Source: Phalacrocorax aristotelis
Lineage: Eukaryota; Chordata; Aves; Suliformes; Phalacrocoracidae
Length of the DNA stretch: 64,000 nt
Reading direction: 5' to 3'
NCBI RefSeq assembly: GCF_949628215.1
Contig: NW_027441285.1
Location: forward strand, 124,001 to 188,000
In this document: in pieces, positions 12,401 to 24,132 of the stretch
Layout: each line of letters starts with the position of its first letter
Numbering within the stretch: position 1 is the first letter of the stretch
The notes under the pieces: model-generated
Told to the model about the DNA's origin: nothing
What the model saw: only the letters and a program-made list of their open reading frames with translations
The model's database searches: none
Position numbers and translations under genes: made by a program

Positions 12401-13171
12401 TTAAGAGCTGAAATCTGAAAACTAATACCAGCCATGGACGAAACTAACAAGAAAGTTCTAACAACAGTTAGTCAGCCCGAGAACTAGGTTTAGATGTCAT
12501 AAGCTTTGCAATAATTTTTTTAAAACTCAGCAACAGAGCATGGATAGAAATAAGAGTTTTCTTCTTTCCATCCATTTTTCTTCATTCCATTCCATCTAGC
12601 CTAAAAGATGCCAGATTGGGATCTATGGACCACTAGTGTGACCCCACGATAATCCCAAGCAATTGGCAGCTGATTTTTTGAATCATATTGTCTTCGCAAT
12701 ATTTTCAACTAAAAGTTTGAAAAACACAGGCTGCCAAAAATCTGGACAATGTGTGGTTTACAGTTTGAAAGATTTGAAAACCACTGATCTAAAATACACA
12801 AATACCTAAAATAAACAGCATCTAAACATTCAAAGGCAATATTCAGTAGTTAATGCCAAATTAATTGATACAACTAATAGAAATATTTTAATGAATTTTT
12901 ATTTTATGAAAATGTATGAAATTTCATTTGCAAAGTGTTCCAAATACATGCCTTCAGTAAAAACACACTTTAAAAGTCACATTCTTGCTTTTACCTTATC
13001 TTCTACATGGTTCAACATAATTGTTTTACAAGGCAGACTTAGAGAGCTTGACTCCTAGTCAAGCATTTCAAGGTAAAGAATGCAAGAATGCTGCTGTCTT
13101 CCTAAAATAGTTCTCACTTCCATAAACAGCATGCAGGAAGGACTTAGTGTAGAAGTAAAAGTAATATTTAT

Positions 13172-13320
13172 CTTAAAAAAAAAAAAACCAACCCAAAAAA
13201 ACCCACACCAAAACCAAACAAAAAAACCCCACAAGAACAAGCAAAAAAACCCACCAAAACCAAAGAAAACCCCCAACCAAACCAAACACAACCAAAAAAA
13301 AAAAACCCACTAGAAAATGT
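13172..13320. repeat. A/C-rich low-complexity tract abutting a GARNL3-like exon
   Basis: Plus strand is a run of A interrupted by CC and CCC (CCAAAACCAAAC-type units), giving G/T-rich on the gene strand. It starts immediately after the coding match of the exon at 13327-13443 and occupies the place where the splice donor and following residues should be. Likely expanded or inserted simple sequence; artefactual ORFs on both strands come from it. Confidence 0.7.
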
Positions 13321-13326
13321 AAGGAA

Positions 13327-13443
13327 AAAGATATGTGTAAAATGAGAGCGAATCATGGATGGCTTGAATGCTGTAGAAGACTCTTCGCCTTCCTGAAATA
13401 CGATAGCGACTATGTCATTTCCAATATGTCGTTTCCTTTCTAC
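13327..13443 (-). CDS. GARNL3: GARNL3-like exon (KRHIGNDIV...IRSHFTHIF), donor lost
   Basis: Good acceptor TTTTTTTTCCAG (minus strand, before 13443). Encodes [20 protein letters not shown] and ends [12 protein letters not shown]. The HIGNDIV motif contains the asparagine that Rap-GAP enzymes use to promote GTP hydrolysis. After ATCTTT the sequence diverges (TTCCTTACATTTTC) with no GT donor before the A/C tract. This exon is therefore broken at its 3' end. Confidence 0.82.
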
Positions 13444-14648
13444 CTGGAAAAAAAAAGGGAAATACAGACACGACGACTTAAAAAGACATAAATAAATACA
13501 TTAACAATTCTGTGAGAGAATGGTAAAACAACATTCCTAAACTGCAAACAGAAAAATTATGGTCAATTTGATATTGGCTTCAATCATATTATTACTTAGC
13601 TGTAAGTAAATCTAGCAATTCCATAGTGCACACACAAGGCAACTGCTAAAACAGTAGCTACTACATATTTTTAAGCTAGCAAAGCATTAATTTCCATAAT
13701 TAATAGTCACAAATTGGGAATGGAACACCTAGCATTCAAAAAAAAAAAAAGGCAAATCCACCACTTGGGGAGAAAAAAAAAAAAAAGAAAAAAGGGAAAA
13801 AACCCCTGATGCTGAGGTATTCTTTAATAACAAGTGTCCCGATTGGCCTCTGGTTTCTACTGTGATCTTGTCATCAATCCAAGGCAAAGGCATGAGAAAA
13901 CTGACATGGAAATAAAAAAAGGACAGTATAATTACATAATCTAATTATATTATTATAATAATACATATCATATAATTATTGCGTAAATAAGGAAATGGTA
14001 AATCAAGTAATTTGCAAGTAACTTTGGGTAGATATATGTGATGTATAGGTAAATGCATGTAATTATAAAGTATTTTTTTCATCATATAATACATGGAAAG
14101 GTTCAAGCAATGGATGACAGCACGTTTGAATAAGTACCCAAGAACCCACCTAGTCATTCTGTGGCAGGACAACAGCAGTGCTTTATAGGAAATGCACAAA
14201 GCTTGCCATTAACATGCTCACAAAGAGAATTTCTTTCAAGCTACATGAATTGCTACCTGAGTATGAGTTGTGTGTTACATATGGGAGTGTTCTGACAATT
14301 CACACAGAAGTCTAATTTCCAGCCTTCCTAAACTCTTTGAGGTAATGATAATTGCAGCAGTGAAGGTCTACAAGTCATCTGAATAATAGATTTCTCAATC
14401 ACTTCTCAGTCAATTTTGACCTCCACAAGTGTATTTTGTACCTTAATAGAGATTATATGATGCATTATCTTCTAACAAACATAATGAAAATTTCAGCTTC
14501 AGGTATAATACTGAGGAAAAAAAAAAAGCAAGTCTAAAGACTTATATTTCTAAAATAATAACAGGCAAGAAATCCCATATTTTAAAGTTTTGGAGTTAGG
14601 GGTTTAATACATAAATGGGGGGGGAGAGAGGGGGAGAGAGACATGTAC

Positions 14649-14752
14649 CTGCTGCTTGTTCTCTCTAGAATATGTGAGCATTGTTGAAACATGGAACATA
14701 ATCTCATGCCCTTGAAAAACCGTATAGATGGAACAGGTTCCTGTTGTATCAT
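14649..14752 (-). CDS. GARNL3: GARNL3-like exon ([17 protein letters not shown])
   Basis: Acceptor CCTTGCAG, donor GTACATG, 104 nt. Joins the exon at 15300-15398 in phase (AAA A|AT GAT). Encodes [20 protein letters not shown] and ENKQQ, part of the Rap-GAP core. No lesion. Confidence 0.85.
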
Positions 14753-15299
14753 CTGCAAGGGAAGACAACATTCTTAACAGGGATTTGTCCTTTAAGTTTT
14801 CTAAAGATCAAAAGATATTTCAGATCCTTCTACCAAACCTTCTTTAGTCATCCTTTTTTCTGATCCATTTCAGAAAATATTCACACTGCATGTTTTACAT
14901 GGGCCAAACATGAGTTTGCAACGTAATCTGCATATTCACACGCTTAAAACCTATGATGTCCTCCACCTAGCCTCCTGAAAACACACATGGTTCTTGAAGC
15001 CATGATGCCCTACTATCAGGAAGCAAGTAACATATATTCTTCACCCCATTCCAATATGAAATGAAGCTGTTCACCTTGAAAATACAGTTCATATAAATAC
15101 TTTTCTTCAACTGCACTCCATACCAGTGATTTAAGCTAACCTGACTTATTCCTGGTGAAGCAGAGCATTTAGCATGCACATGAGGAAGTCTGTTTTGGGA
15201 CTGTAATATTCCTACAATATATATAATATGCACATGCAATAAGCAAAAACATTTGTATTGCAGCCACCCCAGTTTTTTTTGCTTCAGATGAGTTCCTAC

Positions 15300-15398
15300 T
15301 TTTAGTGTCCAGTCCTCCTCTGTAGCCTGTCCAGCCTTTCAAAGTAACTGTGTCACCCAAGAGAGACAAAAATCTTTGAAAGCTTTCACTTCCAGTTT
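15300..15398 (-). CDS. GARNL3: GARNL3-like exon (LLGDTVTLKGWTGYRGGLDTK)
   Basis: Acceptor CCACATGTAG, donor GTAGGAAC, 99 nt. Encodes ESFQRFLSLLGDTVTLKGW followed by GYRGGLDTK, a segment diagnostic of Rap-GAP proteins. In phase with both neighbours; no lesion. Confidence 0.88.
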
Positions 15399-16024
15399 CT
15401 ACATGTGGAAGGGAGAAATATTACGACAGAAAAGCACGCGTAGTAATAAAACACCTGTAATAAAATAATCAAAATACAGGAACAGGTCCTGCTTCCAGGA
15501 CATGAGCACCAAAGTTTCAGCTGAATTAGTTTCTCCTCATGTCATCCAAGCCTTCTACCTTTACAGAAACAGCATCCCAGCCTTGCAGAATAGGCATCAT
15601 CATGTGACATTAAACAGTGACTTCTTTTGCTAACTCCAAGACACTGTTCAAGTGCATAGAAGAATGTGATCATGCTGCAAAAGCGTAAGAGTGAAAGAAC
15701 TAGAAACAACAGTGACTTTTTGCAGGTAACATGAGTCACCTCCTTCAATTGCTTCCCTTTTTTCTAAATCTTATGCTGCATGTTCTATTTCTAGAAAATA
15801 AATTTCAATATCTTCCAAGTTGTAAAAGTACGTTCCCTACAGCAACCTTTTGTAGAAACAGAAGACTCTACGCTACAATTTTTCACCCAACACAAACACA
15901 AAAACCTAACAAAACTACTGTTCACATAACCATCACCTTCCTTCCAGCTTCTATGTGTAGGCACTATCCTACATTTTTTTATTCGGATTAAAAAAAACAA
16001 TTAACAAAGAGGTGAAAAACCCAC

Positions 16025-16100
16025 CATTGCTGAACATTTCAACATCTGTAAGCTGCCCATCCTTAGCATAAAGGACTCCAAATTTAAAATTCACAGATCC
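16025..16100 (-). CDS. GARNL3: GARNL3-like exon (GSVNFKFGVLYAKDGQLTD)
   Basis: Acceptor TTTATTTCTCAG, donor GTGGGTTT, 76 nt. Encodes GSVNFKFGVLYAKDGQLTD and EMFSN, the start of the Rap-GAP domain proper. Open and in phase. Confidence 0.85.
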
Positions 16101-16503
16101 CTGAGAAATAAACCCAAATATTACATGATGAACAGGCAATCAAAACACCTAAAATAACGCTTTCTCTAAAGACTTTTATATATGTACCGTTGTATATATC
16201 TTACACATGAACTATGCATTTTGCACCACCTCCATTACATGCTCAAGTAGCAGATACCTAGATACCTAATAATTTACCTTTGATCAGATTATGATTTTTA
16301 TTATATACTAAGTTGGTGATCTATTAACATGACATGTTAAGTTGGTGCTTAAAATTATTTTGATCTCATATGTTGCAAAAAAAATAGTATTTCTTTTTAC
16401 TGCAATAAGCAGTTGTCACAAGCATGTTAGTGCAAATATTTCAAATATGAAGCTGTATTCGTTGACCAGGTCTGTGAGCTGGGAGTGGTAAGTTTATATT
16501 TAC

Positions 16504-16530
16504 CTCTTGCTCTTCAAGAACCAATAAATC
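16504..16530 (-). CDS. GARNL3: GARNL3-like micro-exon (DLLVLEEQE)
   Basis: A 27-nt exon with acceptor TTTGTTTACAG and donor GTAAATAT encodes exactly DLLVLEEQE, linking IFHPEIQK to GSVNFKF. A perfectly framed micro-exon is strong evidence that the copy carries native introns. Confidence 0.83.
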
Positions 16531-16793
16531 CTGTAAACAAAACAATATCTTTATCGCACTGGTATTAAAGATAACACATATAAAACTGTAACATCCTTGT
16601 ATATTTAAGTTTTGTTTTGTAGTGGGCAGTTCAACTGATTAACACAGCTTACTTTGTAGTATCATGTAACCCTACTCATCATTATTATCCTGCTACTGAA
16701 AGAAATAAACAAGTAGCATTTACGCTTAACTACTTATTTTCCAGAAAGTAATAAAGAAAAGCAAGTAAACAAAAAAAAGAAGTCACCTCCTAC

Positions 16794-16857
16794 CTTTTGT
16801 ATCTCAGGATGAAAAATTTCCCTTGGGCTTTTCTCAAATTTGTCAAGATTCATAGCA
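16794..16857 (-). CDS. GARNL3: GARNL3-like exon (AMNLDKFEKSPREIFHPEIQK)
   Basis: Acceptor TTTGCATTTCAG, donor GTAGGAGG, 64 nt. Encodes AMNLDKFEKSPREIFHPEIQ. Its 5' phase (AG|T) fits the ancestral end of the previous exon, showing that the frameshift lies inside that exon and not here. Confidence 0.85.
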
Positions 16858-18148
16858 CTGAAATGCAAATTAAATACTGCTTTATGGAAGGGCAAGTATA
16901 CATTTCAACATTGAACCACTAACCGGTTGCAGTTAGAACTGGTTACAAAAGGAATTGTTTGAAGAGACTCTCTTATGTGGAAAATTTTCTTTCCCACAGT
17001 ATGAACCTTCAAGGCTTCCTAAACTTCTTTTGGATTTTAAACCCAGAAATTAGTAAGACCCTGTATGGAGATCAGGTTTAGATTTTCTGTGTGGTGTTCC
17101 ATCACCCTTCACTTTAGCTTTATACATAATAATTGTGAGCATGTCTGGGACCTCTGAGAAATCTTGTACAGTTGTAGGAAAATCCAGATCTGGTGGTACT
17201 GACTTCCCATCACAACACATGCTCTGTTCCCAGAATTCTCTTCTCACATCGGAACTGGCAGTGTTATCCAGCGGACCAGCTTCAACCAAGCAAGAGACAT
17301 TCACTCATACTGTATACAGATCAAAGGTTCTGAAGATCTGCAGACTGCCCATTTATCTGGTACACACTACCTGCTCAGTAAATGATGGCACTTCCTGCAG
17401 GTTTCTAGAAGAGGAAAAAATCCTTACAGAAGATGCGTTTGAAGACGATGTCAGTGAGGGATGTGAGAAAACACACCACACTATTAGATCGTAAAAACTG
17501 CAGATTAAATTTGAATTAACACTTTGCAAACAGGTGCTCTGACATTTCAGCTGATTATAATGTTGAAAGAAATAGAAATGATGTTGGGCTTGCTCACTTT
17601 ATATTTTCCCCTGTCACAAAAGAGGCAGGACAGAGTATGAGCAAGCCCATACAGACTCTGGCTGGGAGAAGGAATTTTGTTGGCTTCACTGGCAGTGTGT
17701 GTAACACACCCATAGTGAGACTCACATGGAGACAATCAAGTGAATAAATAATTATTGGTTTCTTCCCTGTTTGCTTTCTCCTGCTAGGACCACGTAATAA
17801 CCACCCCTCTAGTCAAAATCTGTTGTTCCTTAGGTCTGTCTATTGTCTATCTAATAGAAAAAGATATTTATTCTCATCCACTGCAGTTCCACTTAGCACC
17901 TGTTTTCCAATTAACTTGAAAATAATCCCTCTGCAGAAGCAAAAGTGCTAAGAATTTTTTTCCATTTTAAGTTGTCACTTTGTCTATTCCAGAACAGGCT
18001 TTAAAACCACGTTTTGCTGCCTTCATTGATTACGATTTGTAGACCTGTTTTATAAATCTATCATGAAAACCATGCAACACAAATTCTGAATTACAGGAAA
18101 AGGCATAGAAACACATATCTTAACTGATAACTTATTTTAAAGATATAC

Positions 18149-18211
18149 CTTAATATAGATTTCACTGATAATGTTTTTGTGGGACTATAAGGGAGACATT
18201 TTCTGAGTACC
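18149..18211 (-). pseudogene. GARNL3: GARNL3-like exon with 2-nt deletion and premature TAG
   Basis: Acceptor is a TTTTTTTAG run, donor GTATATC. The exon is 63 nt; the frame of its neighbours needs 65. It opens as GTQKM, then reads SPL and TAG. Reading after a 2-base gap restores CLPYSPTKTLSVKSIL, the expected sequence. Skipping this exon would not rescue the frame, because the phases of its neighbours differ. A run of A at the site also makes an assembly or read error possible. Confidence 0.8.
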
Positions 18212-19036
18212 CTAAAAAAAAAAAAAAAAGGCTAGGAGATATTACAGGACACACTGACTTTTTCTGTATATTCAAATAGGTATATTAATAAAAACAGTTA
18301 AATAAAAAAAACAAAGAACAAAACCACGCTAGTTTTACTTAGCCATATTTAATACTGGTTGGGGGGATGGGGGGGAAGAAGAAAAGCTGAAAAAGAGTAA
18401 TGGATGGTGCAAAATTATTTTTTTTACTTAAGTTTTGACTACCTTGACAAGTGGTATGAGGGCTGCTGAAACTAGCAGACATTACAAACTATTTCTTTTT
18501 ACAAAAAAACCCAACAAAAACAAAAACAAACACAAAATAAACAACAACAACAAAAATCCATGCATCATTACAGGAGAGTTTTAAATCAATTGGGTGGATA
18601 AAAGGCTTTTATGGAACATTAAGTGAAAAAAAAAATTCATTAAACAATATTAGTGAATTAGTGAAACCAGTATCACACCTGCCTTAATGTTGTATAAGAA
18701 ATCCTAAAAGCAGTATGAAGTTGTTGCCGAAATTCATCGGAGGACATAATCAAGAAAAATGTAGGCAATATTTCTAAAAAAACAGAGTTGCAGGTAAGAA
18801 CAATTACAGATATCTGCCATCACAGATTTCTGTCAGAAAGTTTAGTATGTTACCTACAAAGCTAGCTTCGTTTTATCTACTATGGTAGAATTATATGTTC
18901 TTATTTTATAAAATTAATATATGTATTAAATACTGAAATCCTGAAGAAAGCAAAAAGGTGTATGATAAATATATCCAAAGCAAACAAGCAAATGAAAAAA
19001 AAGTGTCAGAGAAGCAATTAAGTGTGTGTTTCTTAC

Positions 19037-19155
19037 TGTTTTTCTCCAGAGTATTGAATGGTATTGAGGAACACGCTGATTATTTTGGTCAGACGGTACA
19101 ACAGACAGAAAGAAAGGGTTCTTCTCTGCATCTGTACCTACATAATTTTGATGAA
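19037..19155 (-). CDS. GARNL3: GARNL3-like exon (VHQNYVGTDAEKNPFFLSV)
   Basis: Acceptor CCCTTACAG, donor GTAAGAAAC, 119 nt. Encodes HQNYVGTDAEKNPFFLSVVP and SDQNNQRVPQYHSILWRKT, the Rap-GAP N-terminal extension. Fully open and in phase with the exon at 19626-19725. Confidence 0.88.
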
Positions 19156-19625
19156 CTGTAAGGGAAAAACAAGAAGCATTATCAACCATAAAGAATGCAC
19201 ATACACGCATTTGCAGGTGGACACACACACAGAGACGTGTATTAATATATAAATATATTTATTCATATGTAAAAATATATACTTATATACATAAACGACT
19301 ATGTATTTATATACAGATGTTTTTAAAAAAAAAACAAAAAACGAAAAACAAACCAACAACCCAAGAGACAGGTACAGCCTTCAAGGCCAAGAAGGGTTTC
19401 AAAACATCCCTTTTTGGTAGCAGGGGTTCCACCACTTAGAGGAACAAATCCTCTGTCTTCAGGTTAAAATACATGAAATGAGAACTTGTTTCCCATAAAG
19501 GAGAGGAAAAAGGTATTAATACCAAATTAATACCATAGTTTTTCCATATTTAAATAATAGCAATTGAAAGCTACATTGCATTTTCCTTGATCAAAACTTC
19601 AATCTATTTGCAAAAAGGTAATTAC

Positions 19626-19725
19626 CTTTCCTTAAAAAATATTTGAAATACCATCTTGTATGATACTCTGGGTCTTCCAAATGCACGTCTGTTCTGTGCC
19701 ACGTACCCGGAGTGTAGTCTGTATT
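19626..19725 (-). CDS. GARNL3: GARNL3-like exon (TPGTWHRTDVHLEDPEYHTRW)
   Basis: Acceptor CTATTTCAG, donor GTAATTACC, 100 nt. Encodes TPGTWHRTDVHLEDPEYHTR and WYFKYFL. Open, conserved, in phase on both sides. Confidence 0.87.
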
Positions 19726-21197
19726 CTGAAATAGACTTGGGAGGCTGTTAGATCAAATGCCAAGTGAAAGAAAAAAAAAAAAAGGGGAGAACATAATATA
19801 GACAAAAGCCAGTCAAGAGTGGCTGATTCACCAGAAGAGTTTTAGCTGTATACCGTTTTTTAAAAAGCAAAGAATGATTCTGAAGTCAGTTGTTGTGCAG
19901 CTGAAACTAAAATTTCTCCCTCTCCTCTTCTTTCTTTTCCCCCTCTTTTCTTTCCAAGTAACTACAGTCTTTTCCTATTGTACCACTGTTACAGGTAATA
20001 GCTTAGCGTTCCACTGAAAAGAAAATATTTCAATGTGGAATTTGAAGACCAGTGCTTATAAAACTTAAAAATTAATAAATTAATTAATAAACAGAATTCT
20101 GCCTCCAGGTTTCATTTTCTCAGTTCTTCCCAAAATAATCATCAATGACTCCTCACTAGACCACAGCACACTCTGGAAGTTCTTCAGTGTTGTTTACAGA
20201 TTGGCCAGTTAAGGTAAATTCCCAAGCATCCCTCAAGTCCTTTTCCACTAAGAACTAACTTATGCAGAGAAAAAGCCACTCTCCATATCCATCCACCATG
20301 TGGCAATTCATCACTCAGAGAATCTTTCTGTGATACAAGCTAATCAGTTTTTGAACTGCATGAAACTGAACTAAAAAGACTGTGTACAGAACATGACCCC
20401 ACAGAGAAGCAATGCAGAATAGTTAGATTGCTTTAAACTCTGCACCCAGTGCTGATGTAAATAGACGATCAGTAATAGTTTAATGTTAATATTAGCTCAA
20501 TACAAGCTTACCAAGACCTTACATATATTTCAAGAATATGAGGTCTTCTGTCCTTCAATATTAAGGTATTTACAGCTGAAAAAGTTTTGCAAAGGAAGAT
20601 AAAAATCGAAGATAAGTAGAAACCTAAGTGTCACTGCAACTGTTGCAGGAACACAGTGCAGGTTTAACAGCACAGGAATCTGCACGCAATTACGCTCTCA
20701 GGCTCCACTTGGCTTCTTTATCTCTTATTTAAAAATAAGCACAGCTGCCAAAAGACAACTAAGGGGGGGGAAAAATGAAGCTATAACCTCATCACACCAA
20801 AACTTAAAAGCACAAAAGTTAGCTCGAACATAGTGGTATCATCAGGACACCAATATAAAGTAATGAACTAGAGACTGCAAAGTGTTATTCAGAGGATAAG
20901 GATTTTTCTTCTAATGTGATAAGGTGATAAAAATGTTACCAAAGCTAAACAAAATACCAGCTCTTCCCTTGAAAAATAAAATTGTCAAGATTGCATACTC
21001 TTGAAAGAAGAGCTAAGCTAGACTTTGGGGAGAAAAACCCGACCGTCTCCCTCCTCTCAGATTCTTACATTCTCGTATTTTTAGCATTTTTCAAGTCCTC
21101 CTTCTTAGTAATTGACTGCAACTACATCTTTCAGTGGTAAGAATAACTGAAGCTGAATTATTTTTCCAGCTTTCTATGCGTATCTTTAGCCACTTAC

Positions 21198-21272
21198 CTC
21201 ACCAGAGGAGCCGTCTTCCACACGGAACCGTCCAGCTCTTTGAATGGCTCCATCAGCATCACTAGATATAAG
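21198..21272 (-). CDS. GARNL3: GARNL3-like exon (LISSDADGAIQRAGRFRVEDG)
   Basis: Acceptor TCTCTTATAG, donor GTAAGTGG, 75 nt (25 codons, phase 0 at both ends). Encodes LISSDADGAIQRAGRFRVED. A second possible GT lies 5 nt inside (GGTGAG), but only the outer one keeps the frame into the next exon. Confidence 0.86.
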
Positions 21273-23159
21273 CTATAAGAGAGTTTAAGATAGAAGTTCT
21301 ATTTCTAAAAATAGCCATATGATCAGCAATCAAAGCTTACTACAGTTTCTTCTCCCAGGCATCATATGACTACCCACAGAGAAGGGATCAGCACAGCTAT
21401 TACTAATTTGACTACATATTTGGAATGACCCAACTATAACTCTAAGGAGGCATGAACAGGAGAGCAGTTCACCCTTTTGGTAGATCCTAATACTAATCAG
21501 AAATTCTCCTGTCTCAGATTTTGGCTGCACCAACACACAGAATGCCTAGAGAGGAACTTGTCCTGTTTCCAGAAATTGACGTTGAAGCTTGCTCCTGCCA
21601 AAACAACGGGTTTACAGGCATGACGATTCTTATCTTCTCATCTTTGCTAAGCCTAAAACTCTACCTGTTGGCAGTATTACTGGGACTAGCAGTCTTTTAC
21701 TGCATTTTATTTAATTTGTTTCCAGGAGACAGAGAGCAGCAAGAATCTCCAAACATAATACTCAGTGACAATACTGAACAATGTAAGGTAGAGGAGATGT
21801 CCTGGTCTGCTTCCAGCATTAACATCAGAAAATGTTGTTTGTTTCCAGTTGAAGACTTCAACAGTTTTGTAAATACTCTGGGAAGACTGCCTGGTCTTTT
21901 TATAGGGGAATCCAGGGATTCCCAGAACACTGAAACTATCTTTGTTGTTAGAACAGCTCTTGAGAAGTCAGTAAAACATAGGATAACATGACAATTCTGG
22001 TGTGTTCAGCAACACTGCCTACAAGAGAAGAGGAGGAGAATATTGACAATGATATTGCATGTTACTCTTCTCAAAACTGTAAAAAATGAGATTGCGACAT
22101 ATCGTACCAAACTTATGAAATGGGATCTGAACAACAATAATGCAAAGGTATATCATTCCTTGCTTCCCTCTAGCAATCCATGTTATTCCAGGATAATACT
22201 TTCTCCATTTACTTGGTGGAAGAGTTATGACAACGTTTTGAAGTTCTCTCTGCTTCTTACTTTGAAGTGATCTGAGGTCATGTCAGAATAAACTAACATG
22301 GCAAAAACTTCAACACATCCTGGTGCCTTATATAAACTGTAACAGAAATTATATGGACAACTGGTCTTATTACACCAGTGGGAAACACATAGGAAAACGT
22401 GTTTAGGGCAGAGACAAAGTAATTGTGTTGTAATAAATAAAAGGTGGAAATAATTGAGCAATTGAGATGCTGCTGTGGAAGGTTCAATATTAAATATTTA
22501 GAAATTTAGAAGAGTACAAGCACCTTTACATATTTGTACACCAGAAGACAAAAAACCCCACACTTTCATAAATACTAGCAGAATTATAAGAAAACCAATC
22601 AAAAGTCAAGACCATTTGTGTAACCTTACTGTAAATTTAAAATCACCAATAAATTTTTCTTTTCCAGCAAAAGAATCTAAGTACTAGTAATGAAAGAGCC
22701 CCTTAGCAGAAAGCAGTTCACTTGGGTTTTCGATTAAAACACCTCATCCAATAGGTGGAATGTATGGAAAGGAAAAAAAAAAACCCAAAACCAACCTGGT
22801 GTTCTTGCAATGCAACTTTCAGCAACTAAGCCATCAATTTACACCAATTTTACACACATATTACTAAATATACTATCCAAGAACTTTAAATTATAACTAT
22901 AGCTAGTAGAAAATTAGGGATTTCTTCCCACAGTAAGGTAGTTGGAGTTCAGTTTCTTTACCCCTCCCTACTTCTGTTTTCCTATGGTAAATTTATGTAA
23001 TTTAATTATGGTCCTGTACACAGAGTGATGTTACTTTAACTGCTGACATGATGTTATTTTCACAGTGGAGAATAAATTTATGTATGAGAAAAAAGAAGCA
23101 CCAACTTAACCTTTGAATTTGAAGCAAATGCAGAATAACTGAAAGATTTTAGGGAACTG

Positions 23160-23506
23160 AGGGGGGATTTCATCAATACCTGTAAATATCTAAACGGTGG
23201 GTGTCAGGTCAATGGGACTGGACTCTTTTCAGTGGTGCCCAACGCCAGGCCAAGGGGCCACGGGCACAAGCTGGAACACAGGAAGTTCCACCTGAACATG
23301 AGGACAAACCCCTTCCCCGTGCGGGTGCCAGAGCAGGGGCACAGGCTGCCCAGAGAGGCTGTGGGGTCCCTTCCCTGGAGACATTCACACCCCGCCTGGA
23401 CACGGTCCTGTGCCCCCTGCTCTGGGGGTGCCTGCTCAAGCAGGGGGTGGGACGGGGTGATCTTCAGAGGGCCCTTCCAACCCCCACCAGTCTGTGATTC
23501 TGTGAA
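23160..23506 (+). mobile_element. CR1 LINE, 3' end fragment
   Basis: A GC-rich island in AT-rich intron, with the CR1 3' signature: CAGTGGTGCCCAACGCCAGG, GGAACACAGGAAGTTCCACC, CAGAGAGGCTGTGGGGTC, ending in the repeated ATTCTGTGA type terminus at about 23495-23506. 5' truncated as usual for CR1. The element lies in a GARNL3-like intron in the opposite orientation to the gene. Confidence 0.9.
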
Positions 23507-23982
23507 CAGTTTTCAATATCCTTATTCTGGCTAGTTCTTTTACTTTTAAAACATCTCCCACTACTCTGAGGCATGTACACACAAAATCGCATACACACAT
23601 ATATATGTACACACACGAGTACGCACACAGTTTTTAATTCACATAATTGCAAGTACCTCATCAAATACTACCCTAATATTTTGCAGTCTTCAGCTTACAA
23701 GAGGGAAAAAGGCTCAATTTCCATCAGGGGATTAAACACAATATTTATATAACACTTCCTGTCCCATTATGATGAAGTATTCATAAATAAGGCAGTAAAA
23801 AGATTTCCTAGCACAGGTCTAACATATCTATTCTGAAGCCTCTTTTATTACCCTATAACTTGCAAGTCCATCTTAGAAACCACATTTTCCAAACTAGATC
23901 CAATTTTTCACCTGGAAATGAAAATTGTTTGAGCTCTGCATTATAAGCTGCTAAAATTAAAGGACAGGATATGTAAACTTAC

Positions 23983-24132
23983 AAGCTCCACAGATCCATA
24001 ATGCTTTCTGCTAAACTCTCCACGTCTGCAACCCAGATCTTCAGAGACAGAGCTGGAATAGAAATTCTTCATCAGTGTACACAAGTCAACTAGCCTTAGT
24101 TCTCCTGCAACGCTATTCCCTGCCATTATCAA
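23983..24132 (-). CDS. GARNL3: GARNL3-like first coding exon (MKNFYSSSVSEDLGCRRGEF)
   Basis: Donor GTAAGTTTAC (AC at 23981-23982). The conserved part encodes SSSVSEDLGCRRGEFSRKHY followed by GSVEL. The open frame extends upstream to ATG codons at 24072-24070 (MKNFY) and 24132-24130. A possible acceptor TTTCTATTCCAG at 24053 would exclude those, but no in-frame Met would then be available until a much later exon. I therefore favour translation starting at one of the upstream ATGs. Right boundary is uncertain. Confidence 0.72.

Larger units (their letters stand above)
5383..24132 (-). pseudogene. GARNL3: GARNL3-like gene, 5' half only, with disabling lesions
   Basis: GARNL3 encodes a Rap/Ran-GAP-like protein: a Rap-GAP catalytic domain followed by a CNH (citron homology) domain. 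Twelve exons are recognised on the minus strand, in the expected order and mostly in compatible phase. They run from MKNFYSSSVSEDLG to LYQDLMPDLHK and cover the N-terminus and the whole Rap-GAP domain, including the KRHIGNDIV segment that holds the catalytic 'asparagine thumb' of Rap-GAPs. Introns are present, so this is a DNA-level copy, not a retrocopy. Three defects: the exon at 18149-18211 is 2 nt short and runs into TAG; the exon ending near 13327 has no donor and the next roughly dozen expected residues are missing; and nothing is found beyond DLHK, so the CNH half is absent. A functional Rap-GAP-only product would need all lesions to be sequence errors. Gene identity is by recalled protein similarity; high confidence in family, less in whether it is the sole genomic copy. 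Confidence 0.82.

Noticed and set aside
13055-13356. ORFs with W/G/F-rich or K/P/N-rich peptides
   Set aside because: They come from the A/C-rich low-complexity tract beside a GARNL3-like exon.
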